In this document: in pieces, positions 28,557 through 37,140 of the stretch | Numbering within the stretch: position 1 is the first letter of the stretch | Layout of the letters: every line of letters begins with the position of its first letter | Source of the DNA: Vibrio maritimus | GTDB lineage: Bacteria > Pseudomonadota > Gammaproteobacteria > Enterobacterales > Vibrionaceae | DNA length: 64,000 nt | NCBI GenBank assembly: GCA_003263775.1 | Contig: JYJJ01000075.1 | Span: 27,179 to 91,178 of the forward strand | Reading direction: 5' to 3' | Program-made: the position numbers and the translations under genes | The notes under the pieces: generated by a model | The model's database searches: none | Told to the model about the DNA's origin: nothing | The model's input: only the letters and a program-made list of their open reading frames with translations

Positions 28557-29078
28557 ATGAAATTTTCAAAGAAATGGGTTATCGCTGCAACTGTTCTTCC
28601 ACTCGCGCTAGGTTCTGCCAGTGCACTCGCTTACGGCGGTGGTAAAGGTGGTCATCACGGTAAAGGTGGCGAAGGCATGTGTGGCGGTTTTGACGGCAAA
28701 CGCATGTTCCGCGAATTAGACCTAACTGATGCACAAAAAGAGCAGATGAAGCAGCTACGTGAATCGAACAAAGCGCAGATGAAACAGAAGTTTGATGGCG
28801 ATTTCACGGCTAAGAAAGCAGAAATGCAAGCACGCCAGCAGCAAATGCAAGATCTCGTATTAGCCGACACGTTTGATGCAGATGCGGCGAACGCATTGGC
28901 AACGCAAATGGTTGAGAAGCAAGCGGAGCGCCGCGTGAAGATGCTTGAGAAGCAACATGAAATGATGAGCATCTTAACGCCAGAGCAGAAAGAGAAGTTT
29001 AAAGAGCTGTCTCAAGAGCGCATGGAAAAATGCTGGTCGAAAATGGAGAAACGTGCAGAAAAACGAGCTTCTGAGTAA
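28557..29078 (+). CDS. cpxP: CpxP-like periplasmic chaperone/negative regulator
   Basis: 173 residues from ATG 28557; the longer open frame upstream runs through the CpxR boxes and is rejected. A Sec signal peptide (about 1-22) precedes a Gly/His-rich segment, and the mature part has the LTxxQ motif twice (LTDAQKEQM and LTPEQKEKF), the mark of the CpxP/Spy fold. In E. coli CpxP binds CpxA and damps the response while helping to deliver misfolded proteins for degradation. The His-rich N-terminus could bind metal (inference). Divergent from cpxRA. Confidence 0.92.
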   Translation: MKFSKKWVIAATVLPLALGSASALAYGGGKGGHHGKGGEGMCGGFDGKRMFRELDLTDAQKEQMKQLRESNKAQMKQKFDGDFTAKKAEMQARQQQMQDLVLADTFDADAANALATQMVEKQAERRVKMLEKQHEMMSILTPEQKEKFKELSQERMEKCWSKMEKRAEKRASE

Positions 29079-29129
29079 TCGGCATATCTAGCGTGTTGTG
29101 AAGCTAGCTTTCTAGCTTTAGCGAATATT

Positions 29130-29156
29130 AAGCGACCATTTTTGGTCGCTTTTTCT
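29130..29156 (+). terminator. Terminator of cpxP
   Basis: AAGCGACC/GGTCGCTT stem with a T-tract, about 50 bases after the cpxP stop. In E. coli a small RNA (CpxQ) is cut from this 3' region; nothing here proves an equivalent. Confidence 0.85.
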
Positions 29157-29227
29157 ATTTTTGTCATCATTTATCGGTATACTTGCTTTGTGTTTAGAAA
29201 TATCTTCAAGGAACATCCACACTGCGC

Positions 29228-30136
29228 ATGAAGGACAATTACGCGAAACTGGTTACCACGGCTGCATGGGCAGCGACCACGGTAGCAACCATCCTGTTAA
29301 TAGCGAAAGTGATCACTTGGTGGGTCACCGGCTCGGTGAGCTTACTGGCCTCTTTGATCGATTCACTGCTCGATATCGCCGCATCATTGATTAACTTGAT
29401 TGTGGTTCGATATTCACTTCAACCTGCTGATAAAGAACATACTTTTGGTCATGGTAAGGCCGAATCTCTGGCCGCACTGGCACAATCGATGTTTATCACG
29501 GGTTCTGCTTGTTTTCTCATTCTTAACGGTATCGATCGTTTCTTCAGGCCGCATGATCTCCAATCGCCTGAATTGGGTATTTATGTCAGCCTATTCGCTT
29601 TAATCGTGACGTCGGGCTTGGTCGCGTTTCAAAAATATGTGGTTCGTAAAACCGGCAGCCAAGCCATTGCTGCGGATTCACTGCATTATCAAACAGACTT
29701 ATATATGAACGTCGCGATCATGGTCGCTCTTGGACTGAGCTGGTATGGAGTTGGGCAAGCGGACTCCGTGTTTGCGATTGGTATTGGTGTGTTTATCTTA
29801 GTCAGCGCGATAAAAATGGCGTATGAATCGGTACAGTCGCTGTTGGATCGTCAATTGCCGGAGGAAGAGCTCGTCGTGATTCGCCAAGTGTGTAATGACG
29901 TGGAAGGGGTGATTGGTGTACATCAGCTAAGAACGCGCATGTCAGGTCCGGTTCGTTTCATTCAGTTACACTTAGAGTTAGATGATCATTTGCCCCTCAT
30001 CGAAGCGCACCGCATTGCTGACAAGGCGGAAGAAGAGGTGATTAAGGCGTTTCCAGGCGCGGATGTGATCATTCACCAAGACCCGTACTCAGTGGTGCTT
30101 CACGAAGAAGCTGAGCAAAAGCAGCAAGACTTTTAG
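29228..30136 (+). CDS. fieF: Cation-efflux pump FieF (CDF family)
   Basis: 302 residues, close to the usual 300. Six-span inner-membrane antiporter exporting Zn2+/Fe2+ in exchange for protons. Metal-site motifs are seen in span 2 (SLIDSLLDIAAS) and span 5 (HYQTDLYMNVAI, giving the D-x3-D/H-x3-D sets), with a C-terminal cytoplasmic domain holding the HQLRTRMSGPVRFIQLHLELD stretch. Downstream of cpxP and upstream of pfkA as in E. coli. Confidence 0.95.
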   Translation: MKDNYAKLVTTAAWAATTVATILLIAKVITWWVTGSVSLLASLIDSLLDIAASLINLIVVRYSLQPADKEHTFGHGKAESLAALAQSMFITGSACFLILNGIDRFFRPHDLQSPELGIYVSLFALIVTSGLVAFQKYVVRKTGSQAIAADSLHYQTDLYMNVAIMVALGLSWYGVGQADSVFAIGIGVFILVSAIKMAYESVQSLLDRQLPEEELVVIRQVCNDVEGVIGVHQLRTRMSGPVRFIQLHLELDDHLPLIEAHRIADKAEEEVIKAFPGADVIIHQDPYSVVLHEEAEQKQQDF

Positions 30137-30424
30137 CTGGCTGGGCGTAGATGGTGACACGTTGTGGGAGGAGGTTTTGCCGTAATGGCAATGTTAAATT
30201 CCATTGTCTATTATCAATGCGCGTGATAAAAAAGTGCGATTCTGATGTGAATCAACGTACGAGCCAGTATAAACTGTAATACTCTTACATAAGTAATAAA
30301 GTTACGTCAGTGATGTTTTGGGGAACACGCTGAGTCTAGTGTAACGATAACAAGATTTCCGTATGTCGCCTCCGAAGGCGCCATACTTACAATTTAAAAT
30401 TAGATTGCCAAATCGAGGGTGAGC

Positions 30425-31387
30425 ATGATTAAGAAAATTGGTGTTTTGACAAGTGGTGGTGACGCACCGGGTATGAATGCTGCGGTACGCGGCGTGGTAC
30501 GTACTGCTCTGTCAGAGGGTTTGGAAGTGTACGGCGTATACGACGGCTATCTTGGTCTGTACGAAGACCGCATCAAGCCTCTTGACCGTTCAAGCGTTTC
30601 TGATGTGATCAACCGTGGTGGTACATTCCTAGGCTCTGCACGCTTCCCAGAATTTAAAGAAGTGGAAGTTCGTGAGAAAGCCATTGAGAACCTGAAAAAG
30701 CACGGCATCGACGCTCTGGTTGTTGTTGGTGGTGACGGCTCTTACATGGGCGCGAAGAAACTAACTGAAATGGGTTACCCATGTATCGGTCTTCCAGGCA
30801 CTATCGATAACGATATTGCTGGTACTGATTACACCATCGGTTACCTAACGGCACTAAACACTGTTATCGATGCGATTGACCGTCTACGTGACACGTCATC
30901 TTCTCACCAACGTATCTCTATCGTTGAGATCATGGGCCGTCACTGTGGTGACCTAACCCTAATGTCAGCCATTGCAGGCGGCTGTGAGTACATCATTACT
31001 CCAGAGACAGGTCTGAACAAAGACCAGTTAATCAGCAACATCCAAGATGGTATTGCGAAAGGTAAGAAGCACGCGATCATCGCACTTACTGAGCTAATGA
31101 TGGATGCGAACGAGCTAGCGAAAGAGATTGAAGAGGGTACTGGCCGTGAAACTCGCGCGACAGTACTGGGTCACATCCAGCGTGGTGGTCGTCCAACAGC
31201 GTTCGACCGTGTTCTAGCATCTCGCATGGGTAACTACGCGGTTCACCTACTACTAGAAGGTCACGGCGGCCGTTGTGTGGGTATCCAGAAAGAGCAACTG
31301 GTTCACCATGACATCATCGATGCTATCGAGAACATGAAGCGTCCAGTTCGCACTGACCTATTCAAAGTAGCGGAAGAGCTGTTCTAA
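30425..31387 (+). CDS. pfkA: 6-phosphofructokinase
   Basis: 320 residues from ATG 30425, matching the family length exactly; a GTG six bases upstream is the alternative. ATP-dependent phosphorylation of fructose-6-phosphate, the committed step of glycolysis. Seen: GGDAPGMNA, GGDGSYMGA (ATP site), GTIDNDIAGTDYTIG (catalytic Asp) and IVEIMGRHCGD (substrate site). A 288-base gene-free leader region precedes it. Confidence 0.98.
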   Translation: MIKKIGVLTSGGDAPGMNAAVRGVVRTALSEGLEVYGVYDGYLGLYEDRIKPLDRSSVSDVINRGGTFLGSARFPEFKEVEVREKAIENLKKHGIDALVVVGGDGSYMGAKKLTEMGYPCIGLPGTIDNDIAGTDYTIGYLTALNTVIDAIDRLRDTSSSHQRISIVEIMGRHCGDLTLMSAIAGGCEYIITPETGLNKDQLISNIQDGIAKGKKHAIIALTELMMDANELAKEIEEGTGRETRATVLGHIQRGGRPTAFDRVLASRMGNYAVHLLLEGHGGRCVGIQKEQLVHHDIIDAIENMKRPVRTDLFKVAEELF

Positions 31388-31410
31388 TTCAGCCTTCTCT
31401 TGAGAATAGA

Positions 31411-31437
31411 AAAACCGCTGCCTTGGCAGCGGTTTTT
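31411..31437 (+). terminator. Terminator of pfkA
   Basis: AAAACCGCTGCC/GGCAGCGGTTTTT hairpin 24 bases after the pfkA stop. Confidence 0.92.
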
Positions 31438-31472
31438 GTTTGCCTGCGGTAAATTTGCGGGCAGGTAGACAC

Positions 31473-31503
31473 AAAAAAGCCGGCTCAATGGAGCCGGCTT
31501 TTG
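31473..31503. terminator. Terminator of tpiA (bidirectional)
   Basis: AAAAAAGCCGGCTC/GAGCCGGCTTTT hairpin; on the minus strand it follows the tpiA stop, and it backs up the pfkA terminator on the plus strand. Confidence 0.9.
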
Positions 31504-31516
31504 GTAATCGGTTCGA

Positions 31517-32289
31517 TTACTTAGCTTTTGCTGCTGCCGCTGCTTTAGCGATTGCTGCGAAGCTCTTAGCGTCTAGAGATGCGCCACCAACTAGAGCACC
31601 GTCGATGTCTGGTTGTGAGAAGTAAGCTTCAGCGTTCTCTGGCTTAACAGAACCACCGTATTGGATGATTACTTGCTCAGCTACTGCTTCGTCTTTAGCT
31701 GCGATTAGAGCACGGATAGAAGCGTGGATACGCTGTGCGTCTTCTGCAGTTGCTGCTTTACCAGTACCGATAGCCAGATTGGCTCGTATGCGATGATAGC
31801 GTCGTTTAGCGCTTCAACACCGTAAGCGTCGATTACTGCGTTGATTTGACGTGCACATACTGCTTCAGTTTCGCCAGCTTCGTTTTGAGCTTCAGATTCA
31901 CCGATACAGAAAACTGGCTTCAGGCCGTTCTCTTTTAGGAATGCGAATTTCTTAGCGATGAACTCGTCTGATTCGTTGTGGTATTCACGACGCTCAGAGT
32001 GACCGATGATGATGTGAGTTGCACCAAAATCTTTCAGCATTTCTGGAGACATGTCGCCAGTGAAAGCACCGCTGTTGTTTAGGTCAGTGTTTTGTGCACC
32101 AAGGATGATCTTGTTGCCGCCTTCTGCGATAACACGCTCAGCTAGGTCGATGTAAAGTGCTGGTGGAGCTACCGCCACGTCTACACCAGTTACGCCTTCA
32201 AGTTCAGCGTTTAGACCAGTTAGCAGCTCAGTTACCATTGCTTTGCTGCCGTTGAGTTTCCAGTTACCCATAACTACAGGTTGACGCAT
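31517..32289 (-). CDS. tpiA: Triosephosphate isomerase (frameshift in given sequence)
   Basis: 257 residues after repair. Interconverts dihydroxyacetone phosphate and glyceraldehyde-3-phosphate. Seen: NWKLNGS (Asn/Lys), IIGHSERRE (catalytic His) and AYEPIW (catalytic Glu). The frame breaks right after YEPIW near plus 31775: one missing G on the coding strand; restoring it gives AIGTGKAATAEDAQRIH and runs to an Ala/Lys-rich end and TAA at 31517. A real loss would remove loop 6 and the phosphate site, so a sequence error is more likely. Convergent with pfkA. Confidence 0.95.
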
Positions 32290-32557
32290 GAGATTTTCTC
32301 CAAAATCAGTGTTTGTAAAAAACGAATGTAAAAAATAAAACGTGATTACGAAAGAATATAACAGATTAATTCACGTAGATCATGATTGGGGTCATTTCTT
32401 TATCGCTTTGGTATCTTATCCTAACAATTGCCCCGTTTAGAGAGCTCTGAATGGCGTGCCCAAGTGATCCAGTAAACAGAATAATAGAATACTTCTCGGC
32501 ATTTTACTCGCGGCTTGCTATACCTTGTCGGCTATTGGCCAAAAAAAGGGAAGTCGT

Positions 32558-32905
32558 ATGCCGAATCTGGTTTTAGAATATTCGAATACAGCCGACGAAA
32601 GGTTGAATGTACAGGGGCTACTGGAAGATCTGCACCGTGTAACACTCAACTGTGGGTTGTTTGATACTGACTCGGTGAAGTCTCGTTCACTGCGCAGCCA
32701 TAACTGGTTGATCGGCGAGTACGGGGATAGCGAAGATTTTGTGCACATCAGTTTTGAGCTGCTGTCTGGACGAACGGATGAGCAAAAGCGCGAGTTGTCG
32801 CGTAAGCTGATGGAAGTACTTAGAGAGCAGGCGAGCCATATTAAGAGTTTGACGGTGAATATCCGCGATATGGACAAAGCCTGCTTTCAAAAGGTTACTA
32901 ATTAA
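32558..32905 (+). CDS. 5-carboxymethyl-2-hydroxymuconate isomerase-like tautomerase
   Basis: 115 residues from ATG 32558 (MPNLVLEYSNT), preceded by AAGGGAAG. The start exposes Pro1 after Met removal, the catalytic base of the tautomerase superfamily, and the rest matches the CHMI (HpcD) group. The classical enzyme acts in homoprotocatechuate breakdown, but no such pathway genes are nearby, so the physiological substrate is open. 15 bases before the DUF805 gene; likely co-transcribed. Confidence 0.82.
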   Translation: MPNLVLEYSNTADERLNVQGLLEDLHRVTLNCGLFDTDSVKSRSLRSHNWLIGEYGDSEDFVHISFELLSGRTDEQKRELSRKLMEVLREQASHIKSLTVNIRDMDKACFQKVTN

Positions 32906-32920
32906 TATGAGAGTGATTTG

Positions 32921-33349
32921 ATGTCGTTAAAGTCGTTACTGTTTTCTTTTAATGGCCGTATTGGTCGTAAGACTTTCTGGATTTGGAATGTCTGTTATTA
33001 CTTGGCCATCATGGTATGTGCTCAGGGGTTGAACTATCTATTCCCAAACGTGGTGCACTTTTTATTGCCGGTACTCTTGGTGGTACTGCTGATCCCTGAC
33101 TTGGCGATCACGGCTAAGCGTTGGCACGACCGTAATAAATCCAGCTGGTGGCTGCTATTAAATGTACCGCTCGTATTTGGACGCATGAGTTTGCCGACAC
33201 TGGATCCGGCTACGGCTGCTCAGCCTTCATTGGTTCAAAGTGTGATTTCATTGGCTGCGTTAGCCTGTGGCGCTTGGATCTTGGTGGAGTGTGGTTTCTT
33301 GAAAGGAACTGACGGTCAAAACCAATATGGTGATGAGCCTCAGCAATAA
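32921..33349 (+). CDS. DUF805 family membrane protein
   Basis: 142 residues. The N-terminal motif FSFNGRIGRKTFW and the later KRWHDRNKSSWW are diagnostic of DUF805, small inner-membrane proteins with about four spans and unknown role. ATG 32921 is preferred over the overlapping TTG at 32918. Ends with a short polar tail and a terminator. Confidence 0.88.
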   Translation: MSLKSLLFSFNGRIGRKTFWIWNVCYYLAIMVCAQGLNYLFPNVVHFLLPVLLVVLLIPDLAITAKRWHDRNKSSWWLLLNVPLVFGRMSLPTLDPATAAQPSLVQSVISLAALACGAWILVECGFLKGTDGQNQYGDEPQQ

Positions 33350-33365
33350 GTGGTTCAAAATGGCG

Positions 33366-33392
33366 AAAGGGAAGCATTGGCTTCCCTTTTTT
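33366..33392. terminator. Terminator after the DUF805 gene
   Basis: AAAGGGAAGC/GCTTCCCTTTTTT hairpin between convergent genes. Confidence 0.85.
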
Positions 33393-33430
33393 GTGGCTCT
33401 TGTCTTTATGACAAAGGCTGTATCAATTGT

Positions 33431-33760
33431 TCAGCGCCACTCTTGCCCACGCTCAAAAGGAACGATGTCCGCACTGCATTGAGGTGTTTGCGAGTCTCCT
33501 TGCAGCGCATCGGCAAATTTGACGATTTGTTTATGTAGTTCTTCTCTCAACAGCACATTGGCGTGTATTGGGTTTTTGGCGCGTTGCAGTACCCGTTCAA
33601 TGTGAGACTGTTGGGCGTGCAGTCTTGGCTGCATATCACTAGAGCAACCAGCAATGAACTGCTCACACAACTGATGTCGAAGCTGGCTAAGCTGCTCTGG
33701 GTTGTCTTTGGCCATCGCTGCCAGTTCTTCAAATGAAGGGAGTGAAATCGACTCTGCCAT
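33431..33760 (-). CDS. Small conserved hypothetical protein, DUF3135-like
   Basis: 109 residues, helical and charged, with no signal peptide or membrane span. The start MAESISLPSFEELAAMAKDNPEQLSQLR looks like the DUF3135 family of small gamma-proteobacterial proteins; I am moderately sure of that name. Two cysteines (about 32 and 39) and one near the C-terminus form no known motif. It is a single gene with no functional clue from neighbours. Confidence 0.65.
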   Translation of the reverse strand: MAESISLPSFEELAAMAKDNPEQLSQLRHQLCEQFIAGCSSDMQPRLHAQQSHIERVLQRAKNPIHANVLLREELHKQIVKFADALQGDSQTPQCSADIVPFERGQEWR

Positions 33761-33886
33761 GTCTGCATTCCTCTGCTAACTAACGGTACTGCCTAACCCG
33801 ATCCTGAGTTGGTGTGTATAGTTAGCCTAGGAGCTAATGACAGAAGACAAAATAAAAAGCTTTCAATGTCTCAGTAGTGAGACAGC

Positions 33887-34510
33887 TTATTCGCCTTTTG
33901 TTTGGAAGGTGTAGACGCAGCGTCTTTCACCTTTGACGATATGTTCATCGCGCTTAACAGCAACATCTTCACCAACAAGTGATTGAAACACATTGAGTTC
34001 TGACTGGCATAACGCTTCACATCGAGTGGCGGCAATACAGATGGGACAGTGATTCTCAATCAATCGGTAGCCATCACCGGCTTCCTCACACTCTGCCATG
34101 TAGCCATCTTTTTCTCTTAGCTCAACTAATTTGGTGACCTTGCTGTGCAAATCCGTCAGCGTTTCAAAGTGTTGGCGATAGGTCGCAAGTGTGTTTTGTT
34201 CGCGTTCTTTAGCTACTTTGTCCAATCCTTCGGAGCCGAATACGGTTTCAATGGCATCGATAAACTGAATGGTGAGATCGCTGTGACGATCGGAGAAGCG
34301 AGCATGCCCTTTGGCAGTGAGTGACCAATGCCTGTTTGGACGGCCGACTTTGACTTTGACATCCTCAAACTTTAAGAAGCCTTCTTCTTCAAGGCTTTGT
34401 AGGTGTTGTCTCGCGCCCATGGTGGTAATGCCTAAACGTTCCGCAATACGTTTGGCAGTGACAGCGCCTTCGCGTTTAATTATGTCTATGATGTGGTCGG
34501 TGGCTTTCAT
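33887..34510 (-). CDS. Winged-helix transcriptional regulator with C-terminal cysteine cluster (SufR-like)
   Basis: 207 residues. The N-terminal winged helix-turn-helix (AKRIAERLGITTMGARQHLQSLEEEGFL, about 19-46) is ArsR/DeoR-like. The C-terminal domain has four clustered cysteines spaced C-x2-C-x5-C-x3-C (HCPICIAATRCEALC) and a fifth in RRCVY. This layout resembles SufR-type regulators that bind an iron-sulfur cluster, although the spacing differs from cyanobacterial SufR. No suf or isc genes are in the window, so the target genes are unknown. It is alone between the DUF3135-like gene and glpX. Confidence 0.75.
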   Translation of the reverse strand: MKATDHIIDIIKREGAVTAKRIAERLGITTMGARQHLQSLEEEGFLKFEDVKVKVGRPNRHWSLTAKGHARFSDRHSDLTIQFIDAIETVFGSEGLDKVAKEREQNTLATYRQHFETLTDLHSKVTKLVELREKDGYMAECEEAGDGYRLIENHCPICIAATRCEALCQSELNVFQSLVGEDVAVKRDEHIVKGERRCVYTFQTKGE

Positions 34511-34638
34511 CAGTGAATCCGTTCGTTTGTTCAGCCTGAGGTAAAGATAGTCGGGGTATTATGGCGGATAAGGTTAATAAAGCAAATGATTTACAATCTT
34601 GAGATGAGCATTCCAGCGGTATCGATTTGCATAGATAT

Positions 34639-34668
34639 AAAAAAGCGCTGATAACCATCAGCGCTTTT
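34639..34668. terminator. Terminator of glpX
   Basis: AAAAAGCGCTGAT/ATCAGCGCTTTT hairpin just past the glpX stop on the minus strand; A/T flanks allow both directions. Confidence 0.85.
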
Positions 34669-34685
34669 GACGAAGCTTTATTGAC

Positions 34686-35693
34686 TTATAGGATGATGTC
34701 GCGGATTTCTGGATCTTTACGCTCTAAATAGTGCGTAGATTTGATGCGACGAATCGTGCGGCAGCGTCCACGGATCAGCAGGGTCTCAGTCGTTGCGATG
34801 TTGCCTTGACGAGTAATGCCTTCAAGTAGGTCACCTTTGGTAATGCCGGTCGCTGAGAAGACGACGTTGTCGCTGCGAGCCATATCTTCCATACGCAGGA
34901 CGACGTTTGCTTCAACACCCATTTCAGCACAGCGTGCCAGTTCATCTTGGCCAGCGGTGCGGTTTTCTTCTGTATCACCTTTAACAACGTGACGTGGCAG
35001 TAGTCGGCCATTCATGTCACCATCAAGTGCGCGAATAACCGCAGCAGAGACTACGCCCTCTGGCGCGCCGCCAATACAGTACATCACATCCACTTCGCTA
35101 TCAGGCATACACGTTAGGATAGAAGCGGCAACATCACCATCTGGCACGGCGAAAACGCGAACACCCATCGCTTGCATCTCTGCAATGATGGCGTCGTGGC
35201 GTGGCTTAGCAAGCGTTGTTACTACCAGCGTATCTAGGGTTTTACCTAGTGCAGCTGCGATGTTTTTTAGGTTTTCAGTCAGTGGCTTATTAAGGTCAAT
35301 CACGCCCTTTGCGCCAGGCCCTACCACAAGTTTTTCCATGTACATGTCTGGCGCTTTCAAGAAGCTGCCTTTTTCACCAGCGGCCAGCACTGCAAGGGCA
35401 TTCGACTGACCCATCGCCGTCATGCGAGTCCCTTCGATAGGGTCAACTGCGATGTCGACTGCATCACCGCCAATACCCACTTGTTCACCGATGTACAGCA
35501 TAGGTGCGTCATCGATTTCACCCTCACCAATAACGATTTCACCTTCGATATCGGTCTTGTTCAGTAGGCTGCGCATGACCTCCACCGCTGCACCATCGGC
35601 AGCATTTTTGTCGCCTCGGCCTAGCCACTTATAGCCTGCTAGGGCGGCACCTTCGGTAACTCGTGAAAAAGCCATTGCTAAATCGCGCTTCAT
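34686..35693 (-). CDS. glpX: Fructose-1,6-bisphosphatase class II
   Basis: 335 residues, standard for GlpX. Hydrolyses fructose-1,6-bisphosphate in gluconeogenesis with a metal site supplied by GEGEIDDAPMLY and DPIEGTRMTA. Also seen: CIGGAPEGVVSAA. It is free-standing here, not joined to glpFK as in enterobacteria. Divergent from zapB. Confidence 0.96.
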   Translation of the reverse strand: MKRDLAMAFSRVTEGAALAGYKWLGRGDKNAADGAAVEVMRSLLNKTDIEGEIVIGEGEIDDAPMLYIGEQVGIGGDAVDIAVDPIEGTRMTAMGQSNALAVLAAGEKGSFLKAPDMYMEKLVVGPGAKGVIDLNKPLTENLKNIAAALGKTLDTLVVTTLAKPRHDAIIAEMQAMGVRVFAVPDGDVAASILTCMPDSEVDVMYCIGGAPEGVVSAAVIRALDGDMNGRLLPRHVVKGDTEENRTAGQDELARCAEMGVEANVVLRMEDMARSDNVVFSATGITKGDLLEGITRQGNIATTETLLIRGRCRTIRRIKSTHYLERKDPEIRDIIL

Positions 35694-36009
35694 ACTGACT
35701 CCAATCTAATGAAAATTGACAAATGATTTACGGCGCGAATTCTAGCATATCAAAAGGGAAACGTTTGCCTTTTTCTCTGTTCGGACGCGATCTTGTCGCT
35801 AAAATCTTGAATGATTGAGCATCGTGAGAAACAAAACTCTGCTCTGTTGCACTTGGTAGGTAAAGCTTGGGTGAGTTTGCGGCGCTTTTTTGACCGAATA
35901 GTGAAAAATCTGCAATATAGAGCGTGTCTATCTTCTCTAGGCTGAGTAGAATGGGGCACTATAGGATGAAGTATTTTCATTTCACAGGATTAAACAAGGG
36001 TAGGCCGAG
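35694..36009. other. Intergenic region between divergent glpX and zapB
   Basis: 316 bases, A+T-rich. A 76-codon frame on the minus strand (35750-35980) has no ribosome site and no family resemblance and is not called. The region must hold promoters for both genes; none could be fixed with confidence. Confidence 0.5.
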
Positions 36010-36252
36010 ATGTCTTTTGAAGTACTGGAACAACTAGAAGCAAAAATTCAAACTGCAGTGGACACAATCGCTCTTCTTCAGATGGAAGTTGAGGAATTGA
36101 AAGAAGAGAAAGCACAACTTGCATCGCAAGCTGAAGAACTACGCAGCAGCCGTGAAGAACTTGAGCAAAAGTCTGAGCAGATGCAACGTGAGCACAGCCA
36201 ATGGCAAGAGCGCATTCGCAACCTACTAGGTAAAATGGACGAAGTAGAGTAA
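36010..36252 (+). CDS. zapB: Cell division protein ZapB
   Basis: 80 residues, almost entirely coiled coil (heptads from residue 4 to about 78), highly charged, with the conserved start MSFEVLEQLEAKIQ. ZapB binds ZapA and helps to organise the FtsZ ring at midcell. Single-gene unit with its own terminator. Confidence 0.95.
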   Translation: MSFEVLEQLEAKIQTAVDTIALLQMEVEELKEEKAQLASQAEELRSSREELEQKSEQMQREHSQWQERIRNLLGKMDEVE

Positions 36253-36280
36253 TTGTCTACTTAGCCAATATGAATAACCG

Positions 36281-36308
36281 AAAAGCACTCAAATTGAGTG
36301 CTTTTTTT
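36281..36308 (+). terminator. Terminator of zapB
   Basis: AAAAGCACTCAA/TTGAGTGCTTTTTTT hairpin about 30 bases after the stop. Confidence 0.9.
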
Positions 36309-36353
36309 GTGTCCGTTGGTCTAACCAGTGCATCTCACAATCTATTAACTTTT

Positions 36354-36390
36354 CGTGTACTAGTTCAAGACGTATACTAAGTCTAACTAG
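36354..36390 (+). promoter_or_regulatory. Possible operator/promoter of the TetR gene
   Basis: Two similar 16-base copies 17 bases apart (CGTGTACTAGTTCAAG at 36354 and CGTATACTAAGTCTAA at 36371). CTAGTT (36360-36365) and AACTAG (36385-36390) also form an inverted pair. The second copy contains a TATACT -10-like element. Self-control by the TetR protein is an inference. Confidence 0.4.
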
Positions 36391-36407
36391 GGAAAGGAAA
36401 AGTTAGA

Positions 36408-37051
36408 ATGAAAACACGTGACAAAATCGTCTACGCCGCCCTCGACTTGTTCAATTCAGATGGCGAGCGCAACGTGACAACCAACCATATTGCGGCGCAC
36501 ATTGAGATCAGCCAGGCAATCTCTACTATCATTTCCGAAACAAACAAGAGATCGTTCGTGAGATTTTTGCCCTCTATTCGCAAGAGCTTATTGAGCGCTT
36601 CACTCCGGTACAAGGTCAGCAAGAGAGTCTAGCGCTACTAAAGCATTACCTAGACTCCATTTTTACGCTGATGTGGAAGTACCGTTTCTTCTACGCTAAT
36701 TTGCCGGAAATTCTTCAGCGCGATCCCAAATTGCACGAAGAGTACATTGAAGTACAAGAGCGCCTCCAAGGGAATCTGATTAATATCTTACGTGCTTTTG
36801 TTGAGTTGGAGTTACTGACGCTCAATGAGAAAGAGCTGAAGTCTTTAGTGACGACACTGCACATGATGGCGGTCGGTTGGCTAAGCTATCAGTCGGCGAT
36901 GTCACCCCGAACCAAGATTACCGAAGAAGTGATCCAACAAGGCATGCTGCAGATGATCCATGTGGTGAAACCACTGGCAACCTCTAGAGGTAAAGAGCAG
37001 TTGACGCTTCTTGAAGATGGCGTGCGTATGATGGGTACGACCACGAGTTAA
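36408..37051 (+). CDS. TetR/AcrR-family transcriptional regulator (frameshift in given sequence)
   Basis: About 214 residues after repair. The N-terminal helix-turn-helix reads IAAHIEIS and, once one C is restored near 36513, continues PGNLYYHFRNKQEIV, the classic TetR recognition-helix sequence; without it the frame runs out after 74 codons. The C-terminal ligand domain (WKYRFFYANLPEILQRD...) is the TetR_C type seen in several Vibrio regulators. The effector is unknown. A DHH phosphoesterase gene follows 90 bases downstream after a hairpin. Confidence 0.85.
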
Positions 37052-37090
37052 TCTCGCTAACGGCATGATATATAGCCAATTCGTATTGTT

Positions 37091-37119
37091 ACAAACCCTA
37101 CTTTATTAGTAGGGTTTGT
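37091..37119 (+). terminator. Hairpin between tetR-type gene and DHH gene
   Basis: ACAAACCCTACT/AGTAGGGTTTGT inverted repeat. The following T-tract is poor, so it may act as an attenuator or partial terminator. Confidence 0.55.
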
Positions 37120-37140
37120 GGTTTCAGGGACGATGAAAGG

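Noticed and set aside
31517..32289. tpiA, groEL, gpmI, orn and others as true pseudogenes
   Set aside because: All breaks are one-base run contractions in genes that are normally essential; sequence error explains them better.
35750..35980. 76-codon minus-strand gene upstream of glpX
   Set aside because: No ribosome site, no family resemblance, and it occupies the zapB/glpX promoter region.
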